Of a stretch of 64,000 nt of DNA, positions 52,693-60,659 are shown in pieces. The translations under genes and the position numbers were made by a program. Positions within the stretch are counted from its first letter, which is position 1. Every line of letters starts with the position of its first letter. Under the pieces are notes generated by a model. It made no database searches. It saw only the letters and a program-made list of their open reading frames with translations, and was not told the origin of the DNA. Source of the DNA: Clostridiales bacterium (GTDB taxonomy: Bacteria; Bacillota; Clostridia; Oscillospirales; Oscillospiraceae); the NCBI GenBank assembly GCA_004557075.1, contig SFEX01000007.1, forward strand, positions 10,793 through 74,792, read 5' to 3'.

Positions 52693-53463
52693 TTAATACT
52701 TAAACGGCTTTTTCTGCTGCTTGCACCATGTTTTGAGCACAAACCATGTGGGCATGATCTTGACGGCAAATACCTGAAGCCGCTCGGGAAGGCCGAGTAT
52801 TGAAACGGGCTTGTTGCGGTGCATATCCTTTACAGCCTTTTCAATGACCTCCTTGGGGCCGTAGTAGCGGTTAAAGTAGCTGACGGTGTTATCGTGTATC
52901 GCGTGGCTGAAAAACTCGGTCTGTATCCAGCCGGGGCACACGGCCATAACTTTTATATTGCGCTGGCACAGCTCAACTCTGAGCGCTTTTGAAAAGCTGA
53001 GCACATAGGCTTTTGACGCGCCGTAAACATTGATGTACGGCACCGGCTGGAAGGACGACATCGAGCCCATGTTGTATATCTGGCCGCCATCGGACATATA
53101 CGGCAGGGTAATGTAGGTCATGCCGGTCAAAGCCCTGTCATTGAGGTCAATTATCTCAAGCTGCTTTTCCATGTCCATTTCGGTGTAGGTTCCGAAAAGT
53201 CCGAAGCCGGCGGCGTTTACGAGCACCTTAACGTTGGGCTTTTCAATTTCAAGCATGGCTTTGAGCTGGGTGAGACTGTTTTTATCCAGCAGATCGAGGA
53301 CAATGGGGCGTATCTTTGCCCGCACCTTATCCTGAAGCTCAAGAAGCCTGTCCTCGCGGCGGGCTATCACCCACAGTTCGTCAAGCTCGACATCCTTGTC
53401 TATCGCGTATACAAATTCTCTGCCCATACCGGAGGAAGCTCCGGTAATAACCGCAATATTCAT
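52693..53463 (-). CDS. Short-chain dehydrogenase/reductase
   Basis: A 256-residue classical SDR. The NAD(P) motif is ITGASSGMGREF, the structural motif VNAAGFG (NNAG equivalent), and the catalytic Ser/Tyr/Lys appear as NMGSMSS and YGASKAYVLSFS. After CPGWIQTEF come a C-terminal extension and basic tail (WCKQQKKPFKY) suggesting membrane association. The substrate is unknown; the DltE/YqjQ-like subgroup is the closest in style. The start at 53463 has GGAGG 6 nt upstream. Confidence 0.9.
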   Translation of the reverse strand: MNIAVITGASSGMGREFVYAIDKDVELDELWVIARREDRLLELQDKVRAKIRPIVLDLLDKNSLTQLKAMLEIEKPNVKVLVNAAGFGLFGTYTEMDMEKQLEIIDLNDRALTGMTYITLPYMSDGGQIYNMGSMSSFQPVPYINVYGASKAYVLSFSKALRVELCQRNIKVMAVCPGWIQTEFFSHAIHDNTVSYFNRYYGPKEVIEKAVKDMHRNKPVSILGLPERLQVFAVKIMPTWFVLKTWCKQQKKPFKY

Positions 53464-53486
53464 AATTACCTCCAAGTGTATATATT

Positions 53487-53512
53487 AGAGCACAGCCGAA
53501 AGGCTGTGCTCT
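53487..53512. terminator. Left copy of the 26-bp duplicated hairpin
   Basis: AGAGCACAGCC-GAAA-GGCTGTGCTCT, a perfect 11-bp stem. It recurs at 53738-53763 with one mismatch. The original hairpin probably terminated the leftward tetR gene. Confidence 0.8.
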
Positions 53513-53737
53513 CAGACTGTCGAAAATCTATAAATGAATGTGCAATCCCCGATAAAAATAAGGGGGAGCTCGAGGGGGCACGGCCCGCCTCGAATTGGAT
53601 AAATAGCCATCAAAAAATTCTGATAAATCAGGATTTTTTGACGAGTTAGCTCGGTTTTTTGCGAAATGTAATTTCGCAAAAAACGTGGCGTTTTTGAAGC
53701 GTGCAAAAAAGTCCGAAAGGACTTTTTTTACACGCTG
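53513..53737 (+). mobile_element. MITE-like structured element, copy 2, inserted in a terminator hairpin
   Basis: A 225-bp relative of the element at 50636-50858, in the same orientation. Ends are TCAGACTGTCGAAAATC and, inwards from the right, TCAGCGTGTAAAAAAAG. Long blocks are shared with copy 1, while the hairpin loops differ (GTCC-GAAA-GGAC here, GTCC-ATCG-GGAC-type there) and stems stay paired, as expected for a conserved RNA or DNA structure. Flanks are 26-bp copies of one hairpin. No coding capacity is credible. Confidence 0.82.
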
Positions 53738-53763
53738 AGAGCACAGCCGAAAGACTGTGCTCT
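53738..53763. terminator. Right copy of the 26-bp duplicated hairpin
   Basis: AGAGCACAGCCGAAAGACTGTGCTCT, one mismatch from 53487-53512. It lies 26 nt after the tetR stop on the minus strand, the place of a tetR terminator. Confidence 0.8.
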
Positions 53764-53789
53764 TTAAGCTATCCATAATGCTGTCCTGT

Positions 53790-54365
53790 TTAATTTTCCT
53801 CAAATGCCCGCAGACCGCCTACGAGTATCTTCGACAGGGTCTGAGCTATAAACTCGGCAGAGACAGGGAAGTCTTCCTGTATCCACAGGTTATATGCGTG
53901 CATAACGCCGCCTGCGATAAAACGCGCGGCTATCGTGGCCGATTCCTCGCCTCCAAGCTTCTGGACAAGCTCTTCATCGGACAGGATATACTTTGTGAGC
54001 CAGGTCTTGAGATTCGTGCCAAGAGAATAGACACTCACGAATTTGAACAGTCTCTTTGCCGGATCGCGGCTTTCCAGCATCATGTCAGCCGCCATGAGCA
54101 TGACAGGATACGGATCCCGGCTGAGGTCTATCGGCTTTTTATCGCCGAAGAGATAATCGGCATGCGCAAAAAGGTCGTCTATGAGCTGATGACGGACGTC
54201 ATCGAGGTTTGAAAAGTGCGCATAAAATGTGCCGCGGCTGATGTTGGCGCGTTTGAGAAGCTCATTAACGGTTATGTGCTTGAAATCCTTCTCATACATG
54301 ATCTCAAGTAGCGCATCCTTAATAGCTTTTTTCGATTTTTCCACCATTCGGTTGTTTCCACCCAT
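53790..54365 (-). CDS. TetR/AcrR-family transcriptional regulator
   Basis: A 191-residue TetR regulator. The HTH is ITVNELLKRANISRGTFYAHF, preceded by AIKDALLEIMYEKDF. The C-terminal ligand domain begins near DVRHQLIDDLFAH and resembles the TetR_C_33/DhaS-like group. AGGAGAG precedes the ATG at 54365. It may control the SDR gene, which was probably its direct downstream neighbour before the MITE insertion. Confidence 0.92.
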   Translation of the reverse strand: MGGNNRMVEKSKKAIKDALLEIMYEKDFKHITVNELLKRANISRGTFYAHFSNLDDVRHQLIDDLFAHADYLFGDKKPIDLSRDPYPVMLMAADMMLESRDPAKRLFKFVSVYSLGTNLKTWLTKYILSDEELVQKLGGEESATIAARFIAGGVMHAYNLWIQEDFPVSAEFIAQTLSKILVGGLRAFEEN

Positions 54366-54394
54366 AATTCTCTCTCCTGAAAACAAAATAAAAA

Positions 54395-54414
54395 TGTACA
54401 AATTTATATTTACA
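54395..54414 (-). promoter_or_regulatory. Candidate autoregulatory operator of the TetR gene
   Basis: TGTACAAATTTATATTTACA, an imperfect 20-bp palindrome (TGTA ... TACA ends, ATT/AAT centre) 30 nt before the tetR start. This is the usual place for a TetR operator. A matching promoter was not clear. Confidence 0.4.
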
Positions 54415-54781
54415 GTCTAATTGTAACCTAAGTCAATCATAATTTCAAGCTAAAAAACAAAAAGCTTTAAAATATAATGCTATTTAAATGAACATAAACA
54501 GGCGGAATGGCGCACTTATTGTATAAAGTGCAAAATTTTTATCAATAATATACTAAAAAACGTACAAAAATATACGAAATATAGAACTTAGTTCAGAAAT
54601 TGCTTGACAAAATAATGCGATGAGTTTACAGTTATATAAAACGGCGGAAAACGTATGGCAAACTGTTTTACACCTCTTCTTCCTATGCAGCAAAGCTAAT
54701 AAGTATTTCAGCCCCCTTTCAGCCGCGGCACATCCGATTTTGTCCATATTGATCTTCTTCCTCACCAAAATGCTGCGGCGT
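54415..54781. other. AT-rich gene-free stretch
   Basis: I see no credible gene here. There is a TTGACA at 54604-54609 but no well-spaced -10. Short frames lack ribosome sites. Confidence 0.5.
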
Positions 54782-54814
54782 AAAGGCCGGTCACATCAGT
54801 GACCGGCCTTTTTT
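54782..54814. terminator. Terminator of the sortase gene, probably bidirectional
   Basis: AAAGGCCGGTCAC-ATCA-GTGACCGGCCTTT, 13-bp stem adjoining the sortase stop. The stronger T-run is on the plus strand. Confidence 0.88.
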
Positions 54815-55549
54815 CTATATCTTTCTTGCGACGACGATAAAGCGTCCGTCATCCTCGTGATATGCGCAGGTTGATAGGGTCAGTATGCTGTCGCCCTTTT
54901 CGAGCCTGGCGTCTGTTTCGTATAGCTTGTTTTCATTAATGAATTTAACATATTCGCTGAACATCTCGTCATCGTCTGCGCCTGTGTACTCATAATACCG
55001 GAAGCAGTCGTCTCCCTCCGGTGGGATAGCGGTCTTTATGGCCGCAACGATCTCGTAGGTCTGCTTCTCATATATCGTGTCAAACGTTATCAGCTTGTGA
55101 TTTTCGTAAAATCCCTCGTCGGCATAGCCCATGAGCGCGCCGAACATCGATCCGTCTTTCATGTTGTGCCCGTAGATGATGATATTATCCGAGCGGAAGA
55201 TATCGCAGTATTCATCGACGTACAGACAGCCGCGATAGGAATAATCCCCGTAAAAATCGGTGTGCAGATATTTTTCAATCTCATCGGGAGCGTACATCAC
55301 GACATTGTCGATGGCGGTGCCCTCGATTTTAAGCCAGCCGATGGTATCATTGTTCTCGTCGTACAGTGCGCTGTACTCGGGGAGGACATCGGGTATCACA
55401 AACTCATTCTGCCCTTTAAGCCCGCTCACGCGCTCATCGTTTTTCATGCTGCGGTAATCGTCGTATACATACATTATCAGCACGCACAGCGAGATTATCA
55501 GCGCTGCGGCGGCGATAATGCGAATCGCCTTTCTGAGTCCTGCGTTCAT
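54815..55549 (-). CDS. srtB: Class B sortase
   Basis: A 244-residue membrane-anchored transpeptidase. An N-terminal TM helix (about 10-30) precedes the catalytic barrel: His in IIIYGHNMKDGSMFG, Cys in LTLSTCAYH, Arg in GRFIVVARK. The spacing and 'YGHNM...MF' pattern are class B. It would cleave a C-terminal sorting motif and link the protein to peptidoglycan. Its ATG overlaps the stop of the 617-residue protein. The likely substrate, ending in an EPAKTGD signal, is encoded just upstream at 57496-58593. C. difficile SrtB uses comparable PPKTG-type motifs. Confidence 0.93.
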   Translation of the reverse strand: MNAGLRKAIRIIAAAALIISLCVLIMYVYDDYRSMKNDERVSGLKGQNEFVIPDVLPEYSALYDENNDTIGWLKIEGTAIDNVVMYAPDEIEKYLHTDFYGDYSYRGCLYVDEYCDIFRSDNIIIYGHNMKDGSMFGALMGYADEGFYENHKLITFDTIYEKQTYEIVAAIKTAIPPEGDDCFRYYEYTGADDDEMFSEYVKFINENKLYETDARLEKGDSILTLSTCAYHEDDGRFIVVARKI

Positions 55550-57399
55550 CGGCTCACCGCCATTCCGAGATCGACAAGCCTGTCATAGTGCAGGTAATAG
55601 AGGTAGTACCCGCCGACGCTGTGCTGTGTATCGTCTATCCTTGTCCTGAACCCGTCCTCGCGCGCGAAAAATGCGTTGAGAACTGCGGCGGGGTCTCGCA
55701 TGTACATTGCGTATTCGGGGAAGAAGTATCCGTCAAGCTGAGCGTCGGCGCGGTTGAGGATAGTCTCGAGGAAGTAATCGAGGTCAAAGCCGCTTGTAAG
55801 ATAGCCAACGCTTATGCCCTCGTCTATTATGCGCTCGTAAACCTCGTATGTTGCCATGAGCAGCTCAAGACAGGTGGGGGCAGTGCGGTCAAGCCTGTTG
55901 ATGCGGTCGAGATTTTCCTGGGCATTGCGCAGAGCGAATGTGAAGTATTCCTCGTTCTTCACATACTTTGTAAGCTCGTTCATGGTGTATGCGATCCAGT
56001 GGTCTCTGTACTTCGTGTAATCCTCGCGGATGAAATTGCCCACTGCGGCTTCGGCGGCAGAGAGCCACTTTTCGTCCTTCGTCATACCGTATAGGCGGCA
56101 GAGCGCGAAGCTCGCCTCGCCGTCGTAGTAGACCGTGCGAAACTCCTCTTTAACGCTGAGGTCGGGATTCAGCACATGGGTGTATTTGCCGGTGCTCTGG
56201 TCGAGCATTGAGAGTATGCCGTTGCCGAGCAGAGCGGCAATGTCCATATACTTGTCCGTGTCCAGAGCCTCCATATATTCCGTCAGCGCGACGAGCATTA
56301 TGCCGTCGCCGCCGAGCTTTATCTCGTCATCGTCCGCATCGAACACATAGGCCGATTCGCCGTCATCGGAGTATATAAGGGCGTTATCTATAACATAATC
56401 TATCGCGCTCTCGATCTTCGGGATGAGCGCTTCATCGCCTGTCATCTCATAGCGTATGACAAGCGTCCATATGGAGCCTGCATGGCGAAGAATGTTGTAG
56501 CCGCTGATCTCATTGTCAAAGCGCGGCTTATAGCCGTAGATAAAGCTGCCGTCCTCTTTAAGCTGCTGCTCAAGATATTTGCTCGAGTCGAGGCAAATTG
56601 CCCTGGCGAAATCCGCATCGAGCGGGTCTATGCTGCGGCGGCCGTAGCTCAGCTCGCCGTCTTGCAGCCTTAATACTTTTCCGTCATTGCCGCAGAACCA
56701 CGATACGCAGGTGAAGGCGGTGTATTCGCCGCCCAGCAGTGAGACGGTCGCCCTTCCGGCCTTTTGCAGATACTTGTTCAGGTATTCAAAGTCTATACAG
56801 TGATTTTCGTAATCGTATATTTTTGCACAGTTTAGCTCCTCTTCGAGCAGAGCCTCGCTGAAGTCGGGCTTCAGCGCAAGGCCATAGCGGAAATACTGCT
56901 CTGTCGATTCGGAAAGTGCGCTGCTCAGTTCCGCATCGGTCATGGACTGAGAGCTGTTTACAACATCGGCCTTGAGCCACACGGCGTCATAAATGCGCTC
57001 TTTAACGAAAGCGTCGGCCTTGCCGTAGGCGCTGCTCCATGCATCATCCAGGCTTTTGCCCGTTCCGGAGAAGATGTTTGCCCTCTCTGAGCCATCGGAA
57101 AGCGAGAGAAAAACAGCGTATTCCGCGTCCTCACCCGCAGGGTTTTCCCCAATCTCGTCGAGAATATCTGAGCTGAGAGCCTCACTTTTAATAAGCGCAG
57201 CCCTGTCTTCAAAGCTGTCGATTATACCGTTTTTCCTGTTGTTGTCAAGAATGTATGAAACTATAACAGTCGCAACGATAGCAATAATAACAACAGCGGC
57301 GATTATTAAAAACCGCCTGCTCCTTGCCGCATCGTTGGCGGCGCTGCTTTTTTTCTTATTCTTAGGTATATATTTTTTCCGTCTGCTTCGTCTGCTCAT
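55546..57399 (-). CDS. Membrane-anchored (alpha/alpha)-barrel-like protein, possible glycan enzyme
   Basis: A 617-residue protein with a very basic cytoplasmic tail (RRSRRKKYIPKNKKK), a TM helix (about 30-52) and a large extracytoplasmic part. Residues about 60-240 form a mixed domain with WLKADVV and LLEEELN. Residues about 270-600 look like a six-hairpin alpha/alpha toroid, with repeats such as YNILRHAGSIWTLVIRYE, YDGEASFALCRLYG and HSVGGYYLYYL, as in glycoside hydrolases and epimerases. I cannot name the activity. Translational overlap with srtB suggests a shared surface pathway. Confidence 0.75.
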   Translation of the reverse strand: MSRRSRRKKYIPKNKKKSSAANDAARSRRFLIIAAVVIIAIVATVIVSYILDNNRKNGIIDSFEDRAALIKSEALSSDILDEIGENPAGEDAEYAVFLSLSDGSERANIFSGTGKSLDDAWSSAYGKADAFVKERIYDAVWLKADVVNSSQSMTDAELSSALSESTEQYFRYGLALKPDFSEALLEEELNCAKIYDYENHCIDFEYLNKYLQKAGRATVSLLGGEYTAFTCVSWFCGNDGKVLRLQDGELSYGRRSIDPLDADFARAICLDSSKYLEQQLKEDGSFIYGYKPRFDNEISGYNILRHAGSIWTLVIRYEMTGDEALIPKIESAIDYVIDNALIYSDDGESAYVFDADDDEIKLGGDGIMLVALTEYMEALDTDKYMDIAALLGNGILSMLDQSTGKYTHVLNPDLSVKEEFRTVYYDGEASFALCRLYGMTKDEKWLSAAEAAVGNFIREDYTKYRDHWIAYTMNELTKYVKNEEYFTFALRNAQENLDRINRLDRTAPTCLELLMATYEVYERIIDEGISVGYLTSGFDLDYFLETILNRADAQLDGYFFPEYAMYMRDPAAVLNAFFAREDGFRTRIDDTQHSVGGYYLYYLHYDRLVDLGMAVSR

Positions 57400-57418
57400 G
57401 TTAGGCCTCGAAAAAATA

Positions 57419-57451
57419 AAAATAGGAGCGGTTAAAAACCACTCCTATTTT
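57419..57451 (-). terminator. Terminator after the Asp-repeat surface protein
   Basis: AATAGGAG.GGTT / AACC.CTCCTATT with a mismatch in the stem, followed on the minus strand by TTTT. It separates the surface protein gene from the downstream pair. Confidence 0.85.
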
Positions 57452-57495
57452 ATATGCACTTTAGCAATAAGTCAACTAATCGCCCACATATGTGA

Positions 57496-58593
57496 TTAGT
57501 TATCTTCCCGTTTTCTGCGGGTCGCTGTAAGTACCGCTAAGCTGATAACGGCAATCGAAGAGAAGAGAGCAATGCTCCTTGTGTCTCCGGTCTTTGCAGG
57601 CTCCTTGGGCGGCTTGTTATCATTGTCGTCCTTGGGAGGCTGGTTGGGCTTGTCGTCATCATCGTCATCGTCATCACCGGGCTTCGGGACATTCGGATCA
57701 TCATCGTCGTCATCGTCATCACCGATAGGCGGGACGTTCGGATCGTCATCATCGTCGTCATCGTCATCACCGATGGGCGGGACGTTCGGATCGTCATCAT
57801 CGTCGTCATCGTCATCACCGATAGGCGGGATGTTCGGATCGTCATCGTCATCGTCATCGTCGTCATCATCGCCTATAGGGGGATTGGGGTTTGCACCGTC
57901 AATTCCAAGGTGGACGAGATGGCCGCCGATGTTGGACATAAAGAAATATGTCGCGTTGCCGGGGACATAGTCTGCGGCGACTCCGGTAAAGCCGCTGCTG
58001 GGATGCCAGATAATGGCCTCTTCAACAGTGTTGCCGTAGATGAGATCCCATCCGTCGATGTCAGCGCCGTTGACTTCGATCTTGAGGACGCATGCACCGG
58101 GGAGATTCAGTATTGCACCGTGGGTAGTACCACCGGTGATATTGAAAACATCCTTGAATGCAAGGTAGTCCTTAGTGAAGGTCGAGCGATAGAAAACCGT
58201 ATTGGTTACAGGCAGGTAAGCCGTAACGGTGACGGTTGCATCGTCAGGAAGAAGCTCATAGCCGTGGAGGCAGAGTCTGAAGTTGATCTTGTTCGCTCCG
58301 GCGTATTCAACGTTGCGGAGAGCAAGCTGACCTGCGTCGATGGACAGTTCGCCCGGCACATCAGCAATCTCGGACAAGGTCTCAACAGGAACCTCGGCAG
58401 GCTCGGCTGCGTCAAGAAGCTGGGCGGTGTCGATATCGTCGGTAACGACTTCTTCGACAGCGGCCGCATCGTCAACAGCCTCAAGCTCATCGGCATTGGC
58501 ATTGGTGCTCATTGCGAAGATCGCAAACAGGAAAACTGCGAGAGTTAATCCGACCATCAGCGCAAGCTTGCCAAGCTTTTCCGATTTTACCAT
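57496..58593 (-). CDS. Sortase-anchored surface protein with Asp-rich PNVPPIG repeats
   Basis: A 365-residue exported protein. Residues 1-35 are a signal peptide (LALMVGLTLAVFLFAIF ... ANA). Residues about 36-235 hold an acidic stretch and a globular beta-type domain. Then five tandem units of the form GDDDDDDDDDPNVPPI, a Pro/Lys linker, and a wall-sorting region EPAKTGDTRS - hydrophobic helix - RRKRED. PAKTG departs from LPxTG and resembles the motifs used by clostridial class B sortases. The Asp runs probably bind calcium or keep a charged stalk extended. A GGAGG lies 13 nt upstream of the ATG, which is long. Confidence 0.87.
   Translation of the reverse strand: MVKSEKLGKLALMVGLTLAVFLFAIFAMSTNANADELEAVDDAAAVEEVVTDDIDTAQLLDAAEPAEVPVETLSEIADVPGELSIDAGQLALRNVEYAGANKINFRLCLHGYELLPDDATVTVTAYLPVTNTVFYRSTFTKDYLAFKDVFNITGGTTHGAILNLPGACVLKIEVNGADIDGWDLIYGNTVEEAIIWHPSSGFTGVAADYVPGNATYFFMSNIGGHLVHLGIDGANPNPPIGDDDDDDDDDDDPNIPPIGDDDDDDDDDPNVPPIGDDDDDDDDDPNVPPIGDDDDDDDDPNVPKPGDDDDDDDDKPNQPPKDDNDNKPPKEPAKTGDTRSIALFSSIAVISLAVLTATRRKREDN
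57654..57875 (-). repeat. In-frame tandem repeat encoding Asp runs
   Basis: About five units of 42-54 bp, each a run of Asp codons (GAT/GAC, seen as ATC/GTC on the plus strand) and a PN(V/I)PPIG spacer. Unit length differs by whole Asp codons, so the array probably expands and contracts by slippage without frame loss. Confidence 0.85.
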
Positions 58594-58950
58594 GATATTT
58601 AGTTTTCCTCCTTTCTCCAAGACTGATACCAACGCCTAATCTGATTTGAATTAACCATGCGGCTGGCCGATTATCCCTCGAAAGGAGGGAAGCACGGAGC
58701 CGTTACTCACGGAAGCATCAAGTCAAATTACTAATTAATACTTATAGCAATTATAATAGATGTCGTGAAAAAAATCAATATCAAAATCTCGACGCAAAAG
58801 TTTGACAATAAATAGCAGCTTTTCGGTAGAAAAACGTGTATATAGAAAAAAGTGGTGAGAGATATACAAAATGTACGATTTCGTGTATTGAATTTTTTGC
58901 TTAGCTATGCTATGCTAAATAAAAAACAAAATTTTGTAGGAGGAAAAACC
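58594..58950. other. Gene-free region with a structured leader (58655-58725) upstream of the surface protein
   Basis: Read on the minus strand, 58725-58655 forms three consecutive hairpins: CCGT-GAGTA-ACGG, CCCTC-CTTTC-GAGGG and CGGC-CA-GCCG. It lies in the probable 5' leader of the surface protein. I could not match it to a known riboswitch. The rest is AT-rich and holds the promoter region of the flavodoxin-like gene, where no clean -35/-10 pair was found. Confidence 0.4.
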
Positions 58951-59448
58951 ATGTTCAACGCAATTGTTTATAGTTCATGCACAGGTTCCAGCAAGAGATA
59001 TGCTGAAATGCTGTCTGCGCAGCTCCACATTCCCGCACATCCCCTCGGCAAGGAGCCGCTTCGTCCGGGCAGCAAGATCATATTTGTCGGCTGGGTATTT
59101 GCAGGCAAGGTTATGGGGTATAAGAAGGCCGCAAAGAAGTATGACGTCGGCGCAGTCGTATCCGTCGGCATGAGCCCTGTCGGCTCCAAGAGCGAGGCTA
59201 TCGCCCGCAAGAACAATTCCCTCGGCACCGGCATCAAGGTGTTCTGCCGTCAGGGAGCCTTCAATATCAATAAGCTGCCTCTGCCCTTCAAGCTTATAAT
59301 GCAGGTTAAGAACAAAGAGATAGCCGGCAGATTCGAGGGCAGGACCGACCTCAGCGATGCTGAGAAGGCAACATATAAGATGGCGTCCACCGGCGTCGGC
59401 GAGCCGCCCTGCTGGTGCGTTGACGACATCGTGGAAAGCTGCAAATAA
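58951..59448 (+). CDS. Flavodoxin-like protein
   Basis: A 165-residue protein with the flavodoxin-type phosphate loop (VYSSCTGSSKRYAEML) and alternating alpha/beta segments (KIIFVGWVFAG, VVSVGMSP). The FMN-binding loops resemble the flavodoxin-domain (HemG/Flavodoxin_5-like) group, not short-chain flavodoxins. The tail has ETPPCWC-type cysteines (EPPCWCVDD). It could be an electron carrier or a reductase; the partner is unknown. GTAGGAGG lies 8 nt before the ATG, which fixes the start at 58951. Confidence 0.8.
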   Translation: MFNAIVYSSCTGSSKRYAEMLSAQLHIPAHPLGKEPLRPGSKIIFVGWVFAGKVMGYKKAAKKYDVGAVVSVGMSPVGSKSEAIARKNNSLGTGIKVFCRQGAFNINKLPLPFKLIMQVKNKEIAGRFEGRTDLSDAEKATYKMASTGVGEPPCWCVDDIVESCK

Positions 59449-59465
59449 TAAACCGTATTTCATTT

Positions 59466-59744
59466 AATGGGGGGACGTGAGTCTGACCTTTTATTGAGAT
59501 AGCTGCGGTATGGTTGCGGGAGACCTTTTGGATCGTGGTATGAAGGCTAAATGCCTGATTATCTGCTTCCCGATTCACAGGGGGCGTGTTATCCTTACCG
59601 TAAGAGCGCGCTCCGACAGCGGCGCTCGCGCTGACGCAGACGGCGCGGCTTCGCAAAGGAGCAAATAGCGGAAGCGGGATTTAAATGCGGTATCGGGGAA
59701 TTGAGCACTCCCCGGGAAACATTTAAAGACTGCGGACAAAATGA
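59466..59744 (+). ncRNA. Candidate structured RNA or leader of unknown class
   Basis: A gene-free block of about 280 nt, more GC-rich than other spacers, ending in an intrinsic terminator. Visible pairings are TTTAAATG (59690s) with CATTTAAA (59720s) enclosing CGGGGA/TCCCCG, CAGCG-N7-CGCTG near 59617-59633, and GCTTCC near 59565 with GGAAGC near 59671. It lacks the hallmarks of tmRNA, RNase P RNA, SRP RNA or the common riboswitches that I can recall. It may be an unassigned sRNA, 6S-like RNA, or a degraded repeat. Confidence 0.35.
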
Positions 59745-59775
59745 GACAGGAGTTTGTTGACTCCTGTCTTTTTTT
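59745..59775 (+). terminator. Intrinsic terminator upstream of the fumarase operon
   Basis: GACAGGAGT-TTGTTG-ACTCCTGTC followed by seven T residues. Its right arm also supplies the -35 of the next promoter. Confidence 0.9.
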
Positions 59776-59786
59776 GTGTTTATAAT
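59757..59786 (+). promoter_or_regulatory. Promoter of the fumarase operon, overlapping a terminator
   Basis: TTGACT (59757-59762) and TATAAT (59781-59786), 18-bp spacing. The -35 is built into the terminator loop and arm. Confidence 0.7.
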
Positions 59787-59810
59787 GTACGGCAGTAAGA
59801 GGAGGACGCT

Positions 59811-60650
59811 ATGAGGACTATTAATGCTGATTTGATAAGGGAGACGGTGGCGAAGCTTTGCATAAAAGCAAACAGAGAGCTGCCGTCGGACGTGCTTGAA
59901 GCGATAAAACGCGCGGAGGTTACCGAGCCGTGGCCGGAGGCAAAGCGTATATTAGGGCTGCTGTCGGAGAATGTCGCGCTTGCCAACGACAAGTGCCTGC
60001 CGATATGTCAGGATACCGGCATGGCCTGCGTGTTCGTGGAGCTTGGGCAGGATGTCCATATTGAGGGCGATTTTGAGACGGCGGTAAACGACGGTGTTCG
60101 GCTCGGGTATGAAGAAGGTCTGCTCAGAAAGAGCGTTGTGGGCGACCCGCTGCGACGGGTAAACACCGGGGATAATACCCCGGCTCTCATAAGCCTGCAC
60201 CTCGTGCCGGGCGATAAAATACGCATAAGCGTGATGCCCAAGGGCTTCGGAAGCGAGAATATGAGCGCGCTGAAGATGCTAAAACCCTCCGACGGCGTTG
60301 AGGGAGTAAAGCGCTTTGTGCTCGATACCGTGACGGCTGCCGGGGCCAATCCCTGCCCGCCGATAGTCGTAGGCGTCGGTATAGGCGGAAGCTTCGACAA
60401 GTCGGCGAATCTTGCAAAAAAGGCGCTGCTGCGCCCGCTTGATGAGCGCAACGCGGACGAGTATTATGCCGAGCTTGAAGTGGAGCTTTTAGCGGCGATA
60501 AACGCGAGCGGCATAGGCCCGCAGGGCTTCGGCGGCAGGACTACGGCGCTGGCTTTAGCGATTGAGACGATGCCGACCCATGTGGCGGGGCTGCCTGTTG
60601 CCGTAAATATAAGCTGCCATGCTACAAGGCGCGCTGTCGCCGAGCTGTGA
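59811..60650 (+). CDS. Class I fumarate hydratase, alpha subunit
   Basis: A 279-residue Fe-S hydratase subunit. The cluster and substrate blocks are LPICQDTGMACVFVE, DPLRRVNTGDNTPA, MPKGFGSENMS and GIGGSFDKSANLAKKALLR. It needs the beta subunit encoded next. L(+)-tartrate dehydratase alpha (TtdA) is a close relative, but the malic enzyme gene downstream favours fumarase. GAGGAGG precedes the start. Confidence 0.92.
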   Translation: MRTINADLIRETVAKLCIKANRELPSDVLEAIKRAEVTEPWPEAKRILGLLSENVALANDKCLPICQDTGMACVFVELGQDVHIEGDFETAVNDGVRLGYEEGLLRKSVVGDPLRRVNTGDNTPALISLHLVPGDKIRISVMPKGFGSENMSALKMLKPSDGVEGVKRFVLDTVTAAGANPCPPIVVGVGIGGSFDKSANLAKKALLRPLDERNADEYYAELEVELLAAINASGIGPQGFGGRTTALALAIETMPTHVAGLPVAVNISCHATRRAVAEL

Positions 60651-60659
60651 GGTGAAAAC

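Noticed and set aside
54620..54802. 60-residue plus-strand frame before the sortase terminator
   Set aside because: No ribosome site, unlike-protein composition, and it runs into the terminator hairpin.
58655..58725. Cyclic di-GMP-I riboswitch upstream of surface genes
   Set aside because: A GAAA-type hairpin followed by GGGAAGCACGG looked similar at first, but the conserved GACGCAAAGCC and receptor parts are missing.
59466..59744. tmRNA, RNase P RNA or SRP RNA
   Set aside because: No TTCGAC arm or encoded CCA end, no GAGGAAAGTCC, and no GGTCCGGAAGGAAGCAGC-type motif was found.
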